Positions 1 to 9,229 are shown, counted from the stretch's first letter. The stretch: DNA of 64,000 nt from Stenotrophomonas beteli (GCF_001431665.1 NZ_LLXV01000019.1:1-64000); one strand, 5' to 3'. Translations and numbers: made by a program. The notes: a model not told the origin generated them from the sequence alone.

Positions 1-78
1 CCGCTGTGGCGTCACTTCGTGGGTGGGCACGATCCGCTGCCGAGGACCGGGGTACCACACCACCACAGCGATATCTGA
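1..78 (+). CDS. 3' end of an unidentified gene (partial)
   Basis: Frame 1 is open from the first base to a TGA at 76-78. It reads as a 25-residue tail containing WRHFVGGHDP and ending PHHHSDI. A 68-bp palindrome of the terminator type begins 2 nt after the stop, the same arrangement seen after the gene ending at 23116, and this is the main reason to call a gene end here. The family cannot be named from so short a piece. The alternative is non-coding sequence that is open by chance. Confidence 0.4.
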   Translation, partial: PLWRHFVGGHDPLPRTGVPHHHSDI

Positions 79-79
79 C

Positions 80-147
80 AAAAAAGGGGACGGAGGGGAT
101 CAAGTCGTTTGTGCACAAACGACTTGATCCCCTCCGTCCCCTTTTTT
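80..147. repeat. 68-bp perfect palindrome, likely bidirectional terminator
   Basis: A run of A, then GGGGACGGAGGGGATCAAG and CGTTT, is followed around a GTGCAC centre by the exact reverse complement ending in a T run. The strong stem with A and T tracts on its two sides can terminate both strands. It lies between a plus-strand gene end at 78 and the minus-strand hydrolase end at 193. Related copies lie at 23120-23197 (full) and 25318-25346 (one arm only), so this is a dispersed family and not a one-off terminator. Confidence 0.8.
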
Positions 148-192
148 GCGACCGAAGGAGCGGCGGCACCAATTCGGTGCCGCCGCGGCACA

Positions 193-1017
193 TCAACGGC
201 GTGCGAACGCCAGCAGGTCGGCGTTGAACTGGTCGGCGTGGGTAATGGTCAGGCCGTGCGGGGCGCCGGCGTAGACCTTCAGCTCGGCATTGCTGATGAT
301 CTGCGAAGACAGCTTGGCAGAGGCATCGAACGGCACGATCTGGTCATCGTCGCCGTGTACCACCAGCGCCGGCACATCGATCTTCTTCAGATCGTCGGTG
401 TAGTCCACTTCCGAGAACTCGTGCACGCAGTCGTACTGGCCCTTGACGCCGCCCAGCATGCCCTGCAGCCAGAACGAATCGCGCATGCCCTGGGTGACGC
501 TGTTGCCATCGCGGTTGGCACCAAAGAACGGTGTGGTCAGGTCCTTGAAGAACTGCGAACGGTCGCCGCCGGTGCCCTTGCGGATGCCGTCGAATACTTC
601 CAGCGGGGTGCCGGCCGGATTGCTGGCGGTCTTGAGCATCAGCGGCGGCACAGCGCCGACCAGCACCACCTTGGCTACGCGCTTGCTGCCATGGCGGCCG
701 ATGTAGTGCGCCACTTCACCGCCACCGGTGGAATGGCCGACCAGGATGGCGTCCTTCAGGTCCAGCGCTTCGATCACCGCGGCCAGGTCGTCGGCGTAGG
801 TGTCCATGTTGTTGCCGTTCCAGGTCTGGCTGGAGCGGCCGTGGCTGCGGCGGTCGTGGGCGATCACGCGGTAACCGTTCTGGCCCATGAACAGCATCTG
901 CGGGTCCCAGGCATCGGAGGACAACGGCCAGCCATGGGCGAACACGATCGGCTGGCCGGTTCCCCAGTCCTTGTAGAAGATGCGGGCGCCGTCGGCGACG
1001 GTGACGAAGTTGCTCAT
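193..1017 (-). CDS. alpha/beta hydrolase, non-heme chloroperoxidase/arylesterase type
   Basis: A 274-residue cytoplasmic alpha/beta-hydrolase. The start at 1017 gives [18 protein letters not shown], the usual N-terminus of the family; a longer frame upstream has no family similarity. Visible features are the oxyanion-hole region [11 protein letters not shown], the nucleophile elbow GHSTGGG (Ser), a late acid in HGDDDQIVP and the catalytic His in GAPHGL. Family members hydrolyse esters and can show cofactor-free perhydrolase (haloperoxidase) activity; the natural substrate is unknown. It is a single gene, divergent from the small secreted protein at 1202, and ends next to the 80-147 palindrome. 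Confidence 0.85.
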   Translation of the reverse strand: MSNFVTVADGARIFYKDWGTGQPIVFAHGWPLSSDAWDPQMLFMGQNGYRVIAHDRRSHGRSSQTWNGNNMDTYADDLAAVIEALDLKDAILVGHSTGGGEVAHYIGRHGSKRVAKVVLVGAVPPLMLKTASNPAGTPLEVFDGIRKGTGGDRSQFFKDLTTPFFGANRDGNSVTQGMRDSFWLQGMLGGVKGQYDCVHEFSEVDYTDDLKKIDVPALVVHGDDDQIVPFDASAKLSSQIISNAELKVYAGAPHGLTITHADQFNADLLAFARR

Positions 1018-1201
1018 TGCAGGTTCCTTGGCGGAAGAGGGAAGGCATCGGCAGGCTGCCGGTGCCTCCGGCAGTACAGCGCAGGTGCGGCCACCGGGCT
1101 TGCACCGCTGTGCTGGATTGCAGGGGATGTGGCGCATTTCGCTCTGGCGGGACCAGAGCCGCGCGCCGAGGATGTTCGCAGTCTGCCTTTGGAACGCCCG
1201 G

Positions 1202-1588
1202 ATGACCGCCACGCGATGGTTCCTGATGCTGTACCTGCTGTTGCCGGGCGTGGTGGAGGCACAGGCCCGGGTCTACAAATGCGTGGATGGGCCGCATCCG
1301 GTCTACCAGCAGACGCCCTGCCCGGGGCGTGCGGCGTGGCGCTGGGAGATCCCGGCGGAGCAGTCCCTGCCCCGCGGTGCGGTGGCCCCTGCGATCACGC
1401 CAGTGAAGCCCTCGCATCGGCAGCGGCGTGCCGCCCGGGCACAGGGCGCGTTGATCACGATCAGTGCGGATGCAGCAGCCTGCGACCGTGCCCGGCGCCA
1501 GCGCGAACAGGCGCTGCTGAAACGCAGGCGGCTGGATTTCGTGCAGCGCCGGCAACTGGATGACGCGGTCCATGCTGCGTGCCAGTGA
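1202..1588 (+). CDS. small secreted DUF4124-like protein
   Basis: 128 residues. The ATG at 1202 gives a signal peptide ([16 protein letters not shown], cleavage near VVEAQA), followed directly by [19 protein letters not shown]. This resembles the short DUF4124 motif (aromatic-K-x-V-D-x...Y-x-x-x-P-C) at the start of many periplasmic gammaproteobacterial proteins. The C-terminal half is basic and rich in Arg and Gln with a Cys-Asp-Arg stretch. Function is unknown; periplasmic location is inferred from the signal peptide. It is transcribed away from the hydrolase and towards the DUF2968 gene. Confidence 0.7.
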   Translation: MTATRWFLMLYLLLPGVVEAQARVYKCVDGPHPVYQQTPCPGRAAWRWEIPAEQSLPRGAVAPAITPVKPSHRQRRAARAQGALITISADAAACDRARRQREQALLKRRRLDFVQRRQLDDAVHAACQ

Positions 1589-1618
1589 GGCGGCGGGACG
1601 AAGAGTGCCGAAAACGAC

Positions 1619-1640
1619 GACGGCGCCGTAGGGCGCCGTC
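1619..1640. terminator. bidirectional hairpin between convergent genes
   Basis: GACGGCGCC, loop GTAG, GGCGCCGTC form a perfect 9-bp stem between the plus-strand gene ending at 1588 and the minus-strand gene ending at 1666. There is an A run on the left but no clear T tract on the right. Confidence 0.7.
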
Positions 1641-1665
1641 GGGTGGAATGCCGTGAGCGCCGCTC

Positions 1666-2382
1666 TCAGCGGCCGTCGCTGGCTGCGGCCGGTGCCGGCG
1701 AGGGCACGCTGTCCGGCTTGGGCAGGCTCAACTCCGGGTTGCCCTGTTCGGCCTGCAGGATGTGGATACGGCGTTGCAGGGCGTCCAGCTGGCTGTTGGT
1801 GCTCTGCACGTCGGTGCTGAGGCTGACCGCCTGCTGCTGGGCCTGCTGCAGAGCGGCGCTGACCTGTGCCGACTGCGCCTGCTGCTGTTCCATTTCCTGC
1901 TGCAGGGTGCGCAGCCGCGCCTCGTTGTAGGCCACCAGGCGCTCGGTATAGCGCTTGCCTGCCTCCAGGCGCGTAGTGTCGATGTAGACCTGTGCCAGCT
2001 GCTCGGACTGCTGCGCGAACGTGCGGTAGACGCGCTCGGCGTTGTCAACGGCGTCGGTCTTGATCACGCGCCAGAAGTTCTTTTCCTGGAACAGCGCAAC
2101 GTAGTAGGTCAGCGTGCTGGCGTTGAACAGCAGGCTGGCGCCATAGTTGCCGTTGTAGGTGGTACGCAGCTCGGTCAGCTGGCGCGCATCCATCAGCTGC
2201 TTGAGCTCATCGACGGTGTTGCGCACGACCGGTGCACTGCGCGCCGCCGGCTCTTCCGTCGCAGCGGCGCGGTCGCCACGGGCCGCCATTGCCGCCGGTG
2301 CCACCAGCATCACGGCCACGGCCACCACTGCCGCGCTGCGCGCGTGCCGGGTGAAGACCGCGCCCCCTGAAGTTTCTCGCAT
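1666..2382 (-). CDS. DUF2968 exported coiled-coil protein
   Basis: 238 residues from the ATG at 2382 (MRETSGGAVFTRHARS), followed by a hydrophobic signal segment ending near AAMAA. The core (VDELKQLMDARQLTELRTTYNG, then FNASTLTYYVALFQEKNFWRV) matches what I know of DUF2968, a periplasmic family found mainly in Burkholderiales and Xanthomonadales. The second half is a long Gln/Glu/Ala-rich coiled coil, and the tail is Pro-rich. It follows the last tad gene on the same strand, but a hairpin at 2453-2476 lies between them, so it may be its own unit. Role unknown; a cell-envelope structural or assembly role is a guess. Confidence 0.75.
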   Translation of the reverse strand: MRETSGGAVFTRHARSAAVVAVAVMLVAPAAMAARGDRAAATEEPAARSAPVVRNTVDELKQLMDARQLTELRTTYNGNYGASLLFNASTLTYYVALFQEKNFWRVIKTDAVDNAERVYRTFAQQSEQLAQVYIDTTRLEAGKRYTERLVAYNEARLRTLQQEMEQQQAQSAQVSAALQQAQQQAVSLSTDVQSTNSQLDALQRRIHILQAEQGNPELSLPKPDSVPSPAPAAASDGR

Positions 2383-2452
2383 GTCTAGACCATCCACGGG
2401 TGAAGTGTGGGTTGAGATGAAGGTGGTTCCCCGCCGGGAGTCTAGCATGGGT

Positions 2453-2476
2453 ACGGGCGGCGCCAAGGGCGCCCGT
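2453..2476 (-). terminator. hairpin after tadG
   Basis: ACGGGCGGCGCC and GGCGCCCGT pair with a short AAG loop and one bulge, directly downstream of the tadG stop at 2483 on the minus strand. It probably ends or attenuates the tad operon before the DUF2968 gene. There is no clear T tract. Confidence 0.55.
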
Positions 2477-2482
2477 CACGGC

Positions 2483-4633
2483 TCAATACACCAGTTGCGC
2501 GGCGCTGCACTGGATCGATTGCACGTTGACGTCGGTGCGGCCCAGTTCCAGCCCCAGCACATCGGCCAGCAGGTTGGTCAGCAGCGTGCCGACGTTGTTG
2601 AGGACCGGTTTGAGTGCGGCCAGCACCGGCTTGAGCAGCGTGCACAGCAGGCCGCTGCAGCTGACGGTGCCGCCGGGACTGGTGACGCCGCTGCCGGCGC
2701 TACCGTCGAGGAAGCCGGCCGGCGCAGTCTGGATGTAGGAGGCCAGGTTGTTGCGCACGCAGCCGTTGTAGTCGATCAGGTTGCCGAGCAGGCTGTCGCA
2801 GCGGTTGATCAGCAGGCCGCCCACCAGGGAGCCGAGCAGGCCGTCGAGCAGGCCCAGGCCCTGGCCGGTGACGGTGGTCCTGTAGCCGGTCCACACCGAG
2901 CCATCTTCCCAGCAGGTGGTCAGGCCCAGCAGGCAGGGCTTGGGCACGCCGTTCTTCACTGTCCAGTTGCCCAGCGGTGCGAGGTTGCGTGAGGCGTCGC
3001 CATCGCGCAGCAGGGGGATGACCTGATCGACGTTGTAGCGCCCGCCGGAAGGGAACGCCGCCTGCAGATAACGGTCGGCCAGGGCCTTGGCGGTGTCATT
3101 GGCGCTCATGCCCTGTTGGGGCGAACTCAGCATGCCCGACAGCACGCGCAGTAGTTCGTTGACCAGGTCGGAGACCGCGTTGCCCAGGGCCAACGGATTG
3201 ATCTGGGTCGAGCCGGTCTCGCCGGCGGCCAGGGTCAGGCTCTGCGTGCTGGTCAGCGCCGGCAGGGTGATCCTGTCGGTGATCAACGGCTGGCCGAGCA
3301 GCTTCAACAGCTGCTCGTTCTGCAGCGTGGCATCGCAGACATTGCTCTTGGAGAAGCGCTGCGCGGCAGCAACATTGCCCACGCAGGCGCGCAGCACGGA
3401 AGAGTCCACCTGGATGGTTGCCTTCGGCGGGCTTGCGCCGCACTGGATGCCGGTCAGCGTGCCCATCGCGTTGGCGACGTCCACGTGCACTGGCAGGTGC
3501 AGCCGTGTGCCCAGCAGATTCAGCAGCGGGCCAAGCGCGAACAGGTTGTTGCTGTCCACATCCACCATCAGCCGCACCTGGGCGTTGTAGGCGCGGGTGC
3601 CCACGCCGCCCATCGCGATCGACGGCGGCTCGACCACGCCCGCCTGCACGTTGATGCCGAGCAGGTTCAGGCCCTGCACGGTGACCGCATTGCCCGCGTT
3701 GGCGATGGAGATGGCGGTGGTCACCAGGTTGAGGACATTGATCTGTGATTCCAGCGCGCTGCCGACCGTGCCGTCGGGCGAGACGACCTCGGCGAACAGG
3801 CCGCCGCCGCCGGATTGGCTGCCGAGCACGATGTTGAGCTTGTTGATGTCCAGCTGGGTGGCGACCAGGTCCGACAGCGCCCGCAGCTGCAGTCCGACCG
3901 TGGTATCGCGGCCGACCACGGTGGCGGTGGCGTCGACCAGCTGGGCCAGCGAGATCTTGTTGACCGACAGCAGCCGGTTGAAGTCGGCCACGCTGAGGTT
4001 GGCCGTGACCGGGATGTTCAGTGCCTTCAGCAGGCCCGACGGGGTGACGTTGGCCTGGGCCAGTCCGTCGTAGGACAGCACGGTGGCATTGCTCACATCC
4101 AGGCCGACCATGCGCAGGGTGGACAGCAGCAACGCGTCGCCCTTGGTGCGCAGCAGCTGCGAGCCGACCGCAAACACCGCGGTGGGTTCGGAGCGGCGGG
4201 CCACCGCTTCCACGCTGACCGTGGGCAGGCTTGTGTTCTGGCCAAAGAACGGCAGCACGCTGCGCTCGGCGACAACCTGCACGGCATTGCGCGGGTTGCT
4301 CGCGTCCACGGTGGCGGCAAAACGATTGCCGGTGCCGCGGCTGGCGCTCCAGTTGCCGCAGCGGATCTGCAGCGTGCCGGCGAAGCCGTTCTGGGTGACC
4401 GCGCTCTGCCGTGCGGCGCTGTTGTCGCTGTTGTCCGCGCTGCACAGTTCCAGGCGTTGTGCACCCGCCAGCGCGGCCAGGTCGGCCACCTTCTGCGCGT
4501 CACGCTTGGCCCAGAAGAGGTAGCCGATCTCGATCAGGCCGAGCATGGCCAGCATGGCCAGCATCACCAGCATCATGGTGACCGACATGCCGCCACGTGG
4601 GCGGTTGAAGCTGAACTGGCGGGGGCGTCTCAT
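2483..4633 (-). CDS. tadG: TadG-like Flp pilus assembly protein
   Basis: 716 residues. The N-terminus RPRGGMSVTMMLVMLAML is a TadE/TadG-type leader: a Gly-containing basic segment, then a long hydrophobic helix with Glu soon after (GLIEIGYLF). FWAKRDAQKVADLAALAGAQ follows, typical of TadG/DUF2134 proteins. The rest is a large extracytoplasmic region, Asn/Leu/Gly/Val-rich with several Cys (for example ELCSADNSD, CGNWSASRG). It is expected to be anchored in the inner membrane and to act in Flp pilus assembly or surface presentation. It is the last core gene of the tad operon, 8 nt after the DUF3613 gene. Confidence 0.8.
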   Translation of the reverse strand: MRRPRQFSFNRPRGGMSVTMMLVMLAMLAMLGLIEIGYLFWAKRDAQKVADLAALAGAQRLELCSADNSDNSAARQSAVTQNGFAGTLQIRCGNWSASRGTGNRFAATVDASNPRNAVQVVAERSVLPFFGQNTSLPTVSVEAVARRSEPTAVFAVGSQLLRTKGDALLLSTLRMVGLDVSNATVLSYDGLAQANVTPSGLLKALNIPVTANLSVADFNRLLSVNKISLAQLVDATATVVGRDTTVGLQLRALSDLVATQLDINKLNIVLGSQSGGGGLFAEVVSPDGTVGSALESQINVLNLVTTAISIANAGNAVTVQGLNLLGINVQAGVVEPPSIAMGGVGTRAYNAQVRLMVDVDSNNLFALGPLLNLLGTRLHLPVHVDVANAMGTLTGIQCGASPPKATIQVDSSVLRACVGNVAAAQRFSKSNVCDATLQNEQLLKLLGQPLITDRITLPALTSTQSLTLAAGETGSTQINPLALGNAVSDLVNELLRVLSGMLSSPQQGMSANDTAKALADRYLQAAFPSGGRYNVDQVIPLLRDGDASRNLAPLGNWTVKNGVPKPCLLGLTTCWEDGSVWTGYRTTVTGQGLGLLDGLLGSLVGGLLINRCDSLLGNLIDYNGCVRNNLASYIQTAPAGFLDGSAGSGVTSPGGTVSCSGLLCTLLKPVLAALKPVLNNVGTLLTNLLADVLGLELGRTDVNVQSIQCSAAQLVY

Positions 4634-4641
4634 GGCCTACC

Positions 4642-5100
4642 TCAGCGTCCGGATGAGGATGCGTCCTTGGACCTGGCGACATCGGTTTCGAAGAAGTCGG
4701 GAATCTCGTGTTCGAAGCTCTTCAGGTAACGGGCGTAGCTCAGCGTGGCCTGGTCGCCGAGGATCGGCAGCGGCTGCCCGGCACGCTGCCCGGACGCCTG
4801 CAGGCGGAACAGGTTGCGCGTGGTCTCGCCGTCCGGCAGTGCTTCGCGGCGAGGCGCGGGCACCGGGCTTTCCGCGGCCTCGGCCAGCGGCGCCGGCGCA
4901 ACGAGCGGCGCCGGCGCGGCCGGTGCGGCCAGATCAACCGTTGCCAATGCTTCGGCCTGCATCGGCTGGGTCCTCGCGGCCGGTGCCGGGCCACCGAGCA
5001 TCTGCCCGGTCAGCGGTGTCTGCTGGGCATGGGCGGTGCTGGCGACGAGCGCACACGCCAGCGCAGGCAGCAGGCGTCGAATCAGAGGCGTCGCGGTCAT
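4642..5100 (-). CDS. DUF3613 tad-locus protein
   Basis: 152 residues with a Sec signal peptide (LLPALACALVASTAHAQ), a Pro/Ala-rich linker and a C-terminal block LFRLQASGQRAGQPLPILGD followed by YARYLKSFEHEIPDFFE. That block resembles DUF3613, which in my knowledge occurs in tad loci of beta- and gammaproteobacteria. The start at 5100 overlaps the TadD stop by 4 nt (ATGA), showing translational coupling. Periplasmic and of unknown function; location implies a role in pilus assembly. Confidence 0.7.
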   Translation of the reverse strand: MTATPLIRRLLPALACALVASTAHAQQTPLTGQMLGGPAPAARTQPMQAEALATVDLAAPAAPAPLVAPAPLAEAAESPVPAPRREALPDGETTRNLFRLQASGQRAGQPLPILGDQATLSYARYLKSFEHEIPDFFETDVARSKDASSSGR

Positions 5101-5957
5101 GGCGTATTTCCGGTTGTGGGGGAGGCGGTGCTGAAGCGTTCCAGCATCGAGGGGGGCAGGCGCTGCGGCTCGCGCGTGTCGCGCTGCTCGCGGCGCGGCT
5201 CGGCGGCAAACCGGGTGCTGCTGCCGGCACGGGCGGGGGCCGTTGCCTCCACCGCCACAGGCGCGGACCGCTGCTGCAGGCGCAGGCGGATCTGCTGGGC
5301 CTGCTGCTGGATGCTGCGGCGCGTGTCCTCGTTGAGGTGGGCCTGCGCAACCAGGCGCTCGGCCGTGGCGCTGTCGCCGCGCAGCACCGCCCAGAGCGCC
5401 AGGTTGGCGGTGGCCTTGGCGTTGCCGGGCGAAAGTTCCAGTGCCTTGGCCAACGGCTCGCGGGCCTGCTCGAACCGGCCTGCACGCAGGCGGGCGTAAC
5501 CGAGATCGCCCAGATAGTCGGTATTCAACGGTTGCAGCTGGGTGGCGCGTTCCAGCGCCTGTTCGCTGCCGGCATCATCGTCGCGACGGGCGGCGATCAG
5601 GCCCAGCCCGTGCGCGGCCGCAGCGGCCTGCGGGCCGCTGGACAGTTCGCGATACAGGGCGATGGCGCCGTCGGCCTGGCCGGTCTCGCGCAGCGCATCG
5701 GCCTGCAGCAGGCGCAGCGCCGGCGGATCTCCGTAGCGTTGGCGGAACGCATCGACATGGGCCAGCGAGGCATACCAGGCACCCTGCTGCTGCATGCGCC
5801 CGATCAGCTCCAGGTAGGCGTTGCGGCTGTCCTGCGGGGCGGGTTCGGGCGCGGCGAGGGTGGGGGCACGCAGGTACTTCGGCGTGGTCGAGGCGCAGCC
5901 GCTGGCCAGAGTGGCCAGGCTGAAGGCAAGCAGGCAGGTGGTGCGCAGGGCAGGCAT
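5097..5957 (-). CDS. tadD: TadD-like TPR lipoprotein
   Basis: 286 residues. The lipoprotein signal ends LATLASGC, so Cys 21 is the probable lipidation site. Tetratricopeptide helices follow (ALRLLQADALRETGQADGAIALY, with repeats around YLGDLGYARLRAGRFEQARE and NAKATANLALWAVLRG). TadD lipoproteins act in outer-membrane assembly of the Tad secretin. The gene shares one base with the upstream tadC stop and overlaps the DUF3613 start by 4 nt, so it is inside the operon. Confidence 0.83.
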   Translation of the reverse strand: MPALRTTCLLAFSLATLASGCASTTPKYLRAPTLAAPEPAPQDSRNAYLELIGRMQQQGAWYASLAHVDAFRQRYGDPPALRLLQADALRETGQADGAIALYRELSSGPQAAAAAHGLGLIAARRDDDAGSEQALERATQLQPLNTDYLGDLGYARLRAGRFEQAREPLAKALELSPGNAKATANLALWAVLRGDSATAERLVAQAHLNEDTRRSIQQQAQQIRLRLQQRSAPVAVEATAPARAGSSTRFAAEPRREQRDTREPQRLPPSMLERFSTASPTTGNTP

Positions 5958-6892
5958 CAGGCGGATCCCATCTTGGACATGGTGGTGGCCAGCGCAACCA
6001 GCGCCGGGCCGGCAAGCACCAGCATCAGTGCTGGCAACAGGGTCAGCATCATCACCACGGTCATCTTCACGGACAGCTTGCCGACCTTCTCCTTCAAGCT
6101 GTTCCGGCGCTGCTCGCGCAGGCGGAGGCTGAACTGCCGCAGCGGTTCCTGCACCGCACCACCGTGCGCGTGTACCTGCAGGATCAACTGCATCAGGCTG
6201 GCCAGGTCGTCATCACCGTAGACTTCGCTCAGCCGCCGCAATGACTGCGCGCGGGTGCGCCCGTGGGTATAGGCCACATTGGCGTCCTGCAGTTCAGCGC
6301 CCAGCACCGGCAGTGCTTCGCGCAGCTTGTCGCCCAGCGTCTGCAGGCTCTGGTCCATGCTGAACCCGACGCCCTGCAGCAGGCGCAGCAGATCGATCAG
6401 CAGCGGCAGTTCGTTGTCGACAGCGCGCCGGCGCCGCTTGACCCACGAAGACAGCACGAACTTGGGCAGCAGCAGGCCAGCGGCAAGTGCGCCGATCACC
6501 ACCATCACCTTGCCCAGGCCCTGTGCTTCGCTGAACGCCAGGGCCAGTGCCAGTACCAGCAGCGCCAGCAGCAGGCGCAGGCCCAGGTAGATGGCCGTGC
6601 CGCGGCGGGTGTTCCAGCCGGCCAGGTCCAGCAGCAGGCGATCCTCGCTGGCCAGCAGCGCGGCCTCCAGGCGGCCGCCGCTGAGCGCACGGCCGAAGCG
6701 TTCCAGCCAGCCCAGCGAATCGCGCCGCGTGGCCTCGGCCTCCCGCGCTTCGCCGCGCGGTTGCAGCGCGGTCTTCAGCGTGGAAGACGTGCGATGCTCG
6801 CGATCGCTGCGGACCCAGGCGGCGATGCCCAGCAGGGCCAGGCCGGCGGCAAGCACCAGCAACGAGAGCATGAACCAGACGCTGGCACTCAT
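5957..6892 (-). CDS. tadC: TadC-like type II secretion F-domain platform protein
   Basis: 311 residues from the ATG at 6892 (MSASVWFMLSLL); an upstream ATG at 6910 is possible. An N-terminal membrane helix, a cytoplasmic region, two central helices (LLLALLVLALALAF, VMVVIGALAAGLLLP), the T2SF/GspF domain (LPLLIDLLRLLQGVGFSMDQ, LSEVYGDDDLASLMQLI) and a C-terminal hydrophobic pair are visible. With TadB it forms the inner-membrane platform on which the CpaF ATPase acts. It lies 28 nt after tadB. Confidence 0.85.
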   Translation of the reverse strand: MSASVWFMLSLLVLAAGLALLGIAAWVRSDREHRTSSTLKTALQPRGEAREAEATRRDSLGWLERFGRALSGGRLEAALLASEDRLLLDLAGWNTRRGTAIYLGLRLLLALLVLALALAFSEAQGLGKVMVVIGALAAGLLLPKFVLSSWVKRRRRAVDNELPLLIDLLRLLQGVGFSMDQSLQTLGDKLREALPVLGAELQDANVAYTHGRTRAQSLRRLSEVYGDDDLASLMQLILQVHAHGGAVQEPLRQFSLRLREQRRNSLKEKVGKLSVKMTVVMMLTLLPALMLVLAGPALVALATTMSKMGSA

Positions 6893-6920
6893 CGGTCGCT
6901 CTCCGGGCAACAGCAGGCAT

Positions 6921-7877
6921 TCATAGCGATTTGGCCAGCCGGTACAGCAGGAACCCGCCGACCAGCTCCAGGCCCAGGGCGATCAGCAGCACCTTGTGCC
7001 CGAGGGGATCGTGCAGCACCGGCTGGAAGAACTCGGGGCTGGAAATGGCCATCAGTACCGCGCTGGCCGGGGGCAGCAGGCCAAGCACCCAGGCCGACAT
7101 GCGCGTTTCAGAGGTGGTCGCCGCCAGTTCCTGCTGGGCCTGTTCAAGGTCGCGCATGAAGTCGCCCATGCGCTGCAGGATCTGGTCGGCACGGCCGCCG
7201 ATGCGCACGCTCACGCCGATCACCACCGCCAGCACTTTCAGCACGTCCATGCGGTAGGGTTGCGCGGCCAGGCCCAGCGCACGGTCCAGGTCCATGCCGC
7301 TGCGGGCATAGCGCACCGTAGTGTCGAGCAGGCCGCGCAGGGGGGCGCTGGTCTGCATCGAGGCGACCTGGAAAGCGGCCTGCAGGCTGTTGCCCAGCGC
7401 AGTGAGGCGTACCAGGTTGTCGAGGAAATCCGGCATCTGGTGCAGCAACTGCGCGCGCAGCCTGGTGATCCGCCGCATCACCCACAGCCAGCAGCCGAGC
7501 AGGTACAGCAGCAGGGTCAAGGGGAACATCCACACCGTTCCCAGGCGCATGGCCGCTACCACCGACAGCACCACCCCGGGTACCACCAGCAGCAACGGCA
7601 GTTTCCAGCCAGGCGCCAGCCCCGCCCGTTGCAGCAGTCCATCCCAGGGCAGGCCGCGGCGGCCACTGGCCGTCGGGCGGGCCGGATCATTGGCGGCGCC
7701 AATGGATGCACCGGCCGGCAGCGCGCCGGCGCCACTGCCGCGCGCCAACTGCTGCTCGGTGTGCTGCAATGAGGCCTGGCGCTGCTCGCGGCTGCTGGCC
7801 GTACCCCACAGCCATGCCGCCAGTGCCAGCAGCACCGAGATGATGCTCAGTACACCCAGCAGCAGGCCGGTACCCAT
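6921..7877 (-). CDS. tadB: TadB-like type II secretion F-domain platform protein
   Basis: 318 residues. An N-terminal helix (LLLGVLSIISVLLALAAWLW), a polar linker, two helices (LPLLLVVPGVVLSVVAAM and LTLLLYLLGCWLWVM), a T2SF domain (MPDFLDNLVRLTALGNSLQA, VRIGGRADQILQRMGDFMRD) and two C-terminal helices are visible. It is the partner of TadC in the Flp pilus inner-membrane platform. The start lies 2 nt after the cpaF stop, implying coupled translation. Confidence 0.86.
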   Translation of the reverse strand: MGTGLLLGVLSIISVLLALAAWLWGTASSREQRQASLQHTEQQLARGSGAGALPAGASIGAANDPARPTASGRRGLPWDGLLQRAGLAPGWKLPLLLVVPGVVLSVVAAMRLGTVWMFPLTLLLYLLGCWLWVMRRITRLRAQLLHQMPDFLDNLVRLTALGNSLQAAFQVASMQTSAPLRGLLDTTVRYARSGMDLDRALGLAAQPYRMDVLKVLAVVIGVSVRIGGRADQILQRMGDFMRDLEQAQQELAATTSETRMSAWVLGLLPPASAVLMAISSPEFFQPVLHDPLGHKVLLIALGLELVGGFLLYRLAKSL

Positions 7878-7879
7878 GC

Positions 7880-9229
7880 TCAGAAGTCTCCATACAGCGA
7901 TTCGCGCAGCTGCTGCCGGAACGGCTCCAGCTTGTGCGAATGCGGATGGAAGCCAAGGCCGATCCAGCGGTCGGTTTCGCGGCCACTGCCGTCGATCTGC
8001 ACTTCGTGGCGGAACATCTCCTGGGTGGTGATCAGGTTGTCGCTGACGCCGGTGATCTCGGTGATCGACACCAGCACGCGGCGGCCGCTGCCCAGGCGCG
8101 AGATCTGCACGATGAAGTCGATGGCGCTGGCAATCTGGCGGCGCAGGCTGTCCTCGCTGCCCTGGAAGCCGGCGAACCCGGCCAGCATCTCGATGCGGTA
8201 CAGGCAGTCACGTGGCGAATTGGCATGGATGGTGGCCATCGAGCCATCGTGGCCGGTGTTCATTGCCTGCAGCATCTCCAGCACCTCGGCGCCGCGCACC
8301 TCGCCAACCACGATGCGATCGGGGCGCATGCGCAGGCTGTTGCGCACCAGGTCGCGGATGCTCACCGCACCGTGGCCTTCGGCACCGCCGATGCGGCTTT
8401 CCAGGCGCACCACGTGTGGATGGTTGAGCGACAGCTCGGCGGTGTCTTCCACGGTGATCACCCGCTCGTTGGCCGGCACATAGCTGGCCAGTGCGTTGAG
8501 CAGCGAGGTCTTGCCCGAGCTGGTGCCGCCTGAAACCAGGATGTTGCAGCGGCCCAGCACCATGGCTTTCAGCAGCGCCTGCATCGGGGCATCGAAGGTC
8601 CCCTTGGCGAGCAGTTCGTCAGGCGTGAACGGGTCTTTGCGGAACTTGCGGATGGACACCATCGGCCCATCCACGGCCAACGGCGAAATGATCGCGTTGA
8701 GCCGTCCGCCGTTGGGCAGGCGCGCGTCAACCATCGGGTTCGAGTCGTCCAGCCGACGGCCGAGCGGGGCAAGAATGCGGCGCAGGATGCGCAGCAGATG
8801 CGTGTCATCGGTGAAGCGCTGGGTGGCACGCTTGAGCTGGCCGCCCTGGGAAACGTGCACATCCTTGAAGCCGTTGATCAGGATGTCTTCGATGGACGGA
8901 TCATGCAGCAGATCGTCCAGCGGGCCGAAGCCGGTCAGTTCCTTGACCAGGCCCTCGGCCACCACCTGCATCTCTTCTTCGTTGATCGGGATGCGCCATT
9001 CCTGGATGAAGCCCACGGTCTGCACCTGCACCCAACGGGCGATGGTGTCCGGGGCCCACGAGTCGATGTCGATGCGCTCGTCTTCGATGCTGTTGAGCAG
9101 GTGCTCGTGCGCTGCCGACAGCACCTTCTGGTACTGCTCGGTCTGCGCGAACGGCAGGTGGCCCGGCGCGCTGTCAGGCTGCATCGGGCGGGCCACGGCG
9201 TGCGGGAACGGAGTTACCTTGTCTTCCAT
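7880..9229 (-). CDS. cpaF: CpaF/TadA secretion ATPase
   Basis: 449 residues, the usual length for CpaF. Motifs in order: N-terminal domain (IEDERIDIDSW), Asp box region (IEDILINGFKDVHV), Walker A GGTSSGKTS near residue 237, ITVEDTAEL, Walker B RIVVGEVRGAE and the His box GHDGSMATIHANSP. It is the hexameric cytoplasmic ATPase powering Flp pilus assembly. The start at 9229 overlaps the end of cpaE by 16 nt. All catalytic motifs look intact. Confidence 0.93.
   Translation of the reverse strand: MEDKVTPFPHAVARPMQPDSAPGHLPFAQTEQYQKVLSAAHEHLLNSIEDERIDIDSWAPDTIARWVQVQTVGFIQEWRIPINEEEMQVVAEGLVKELTGFGPLDDLLHDPSIEDILINGFKDVHVSQGGQLKRATQRFTDDTHLLRILRRILAPLGRRLDDSNPMVDARLPNGGRLNAIISPLAVDGPMVSIRKFRKDPFTPDELLAKGTFDAPMQALLKAMVLGRCNILVSGGTSSGKTSLLNALASYVPANERVITVEDTAELSLNHPHVVRLESRIGGAEGHGAVSIRDLVRNSLRMRPDRIVVGEVRGAEVLEMLQAMNTGHDGSMATIHANSPRDCLYRIEMLAGFAGFQGSEDSLRRQIASAIDFIVQISRLGSGRRVLVSITEITGVSDNLITTQEMFRHEVQIDGSGRETDRWIGLGFHPHSHKLEPFRQQLRESLYGDF

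Noticed and set aside
109..1563. A 484-codon plus-strand open frame over the hydrolase
   Set aside because: It begins inside the palindrome at 80-147 and is antisense to a conserved alpha/beta hydrolase.
2159..2992. A 277-codon plus-strand frame across the tadG/DUF2968 junction
   Set aside because: It runs antisense to two identified genes and through the hairpin between them; no signal of coding.
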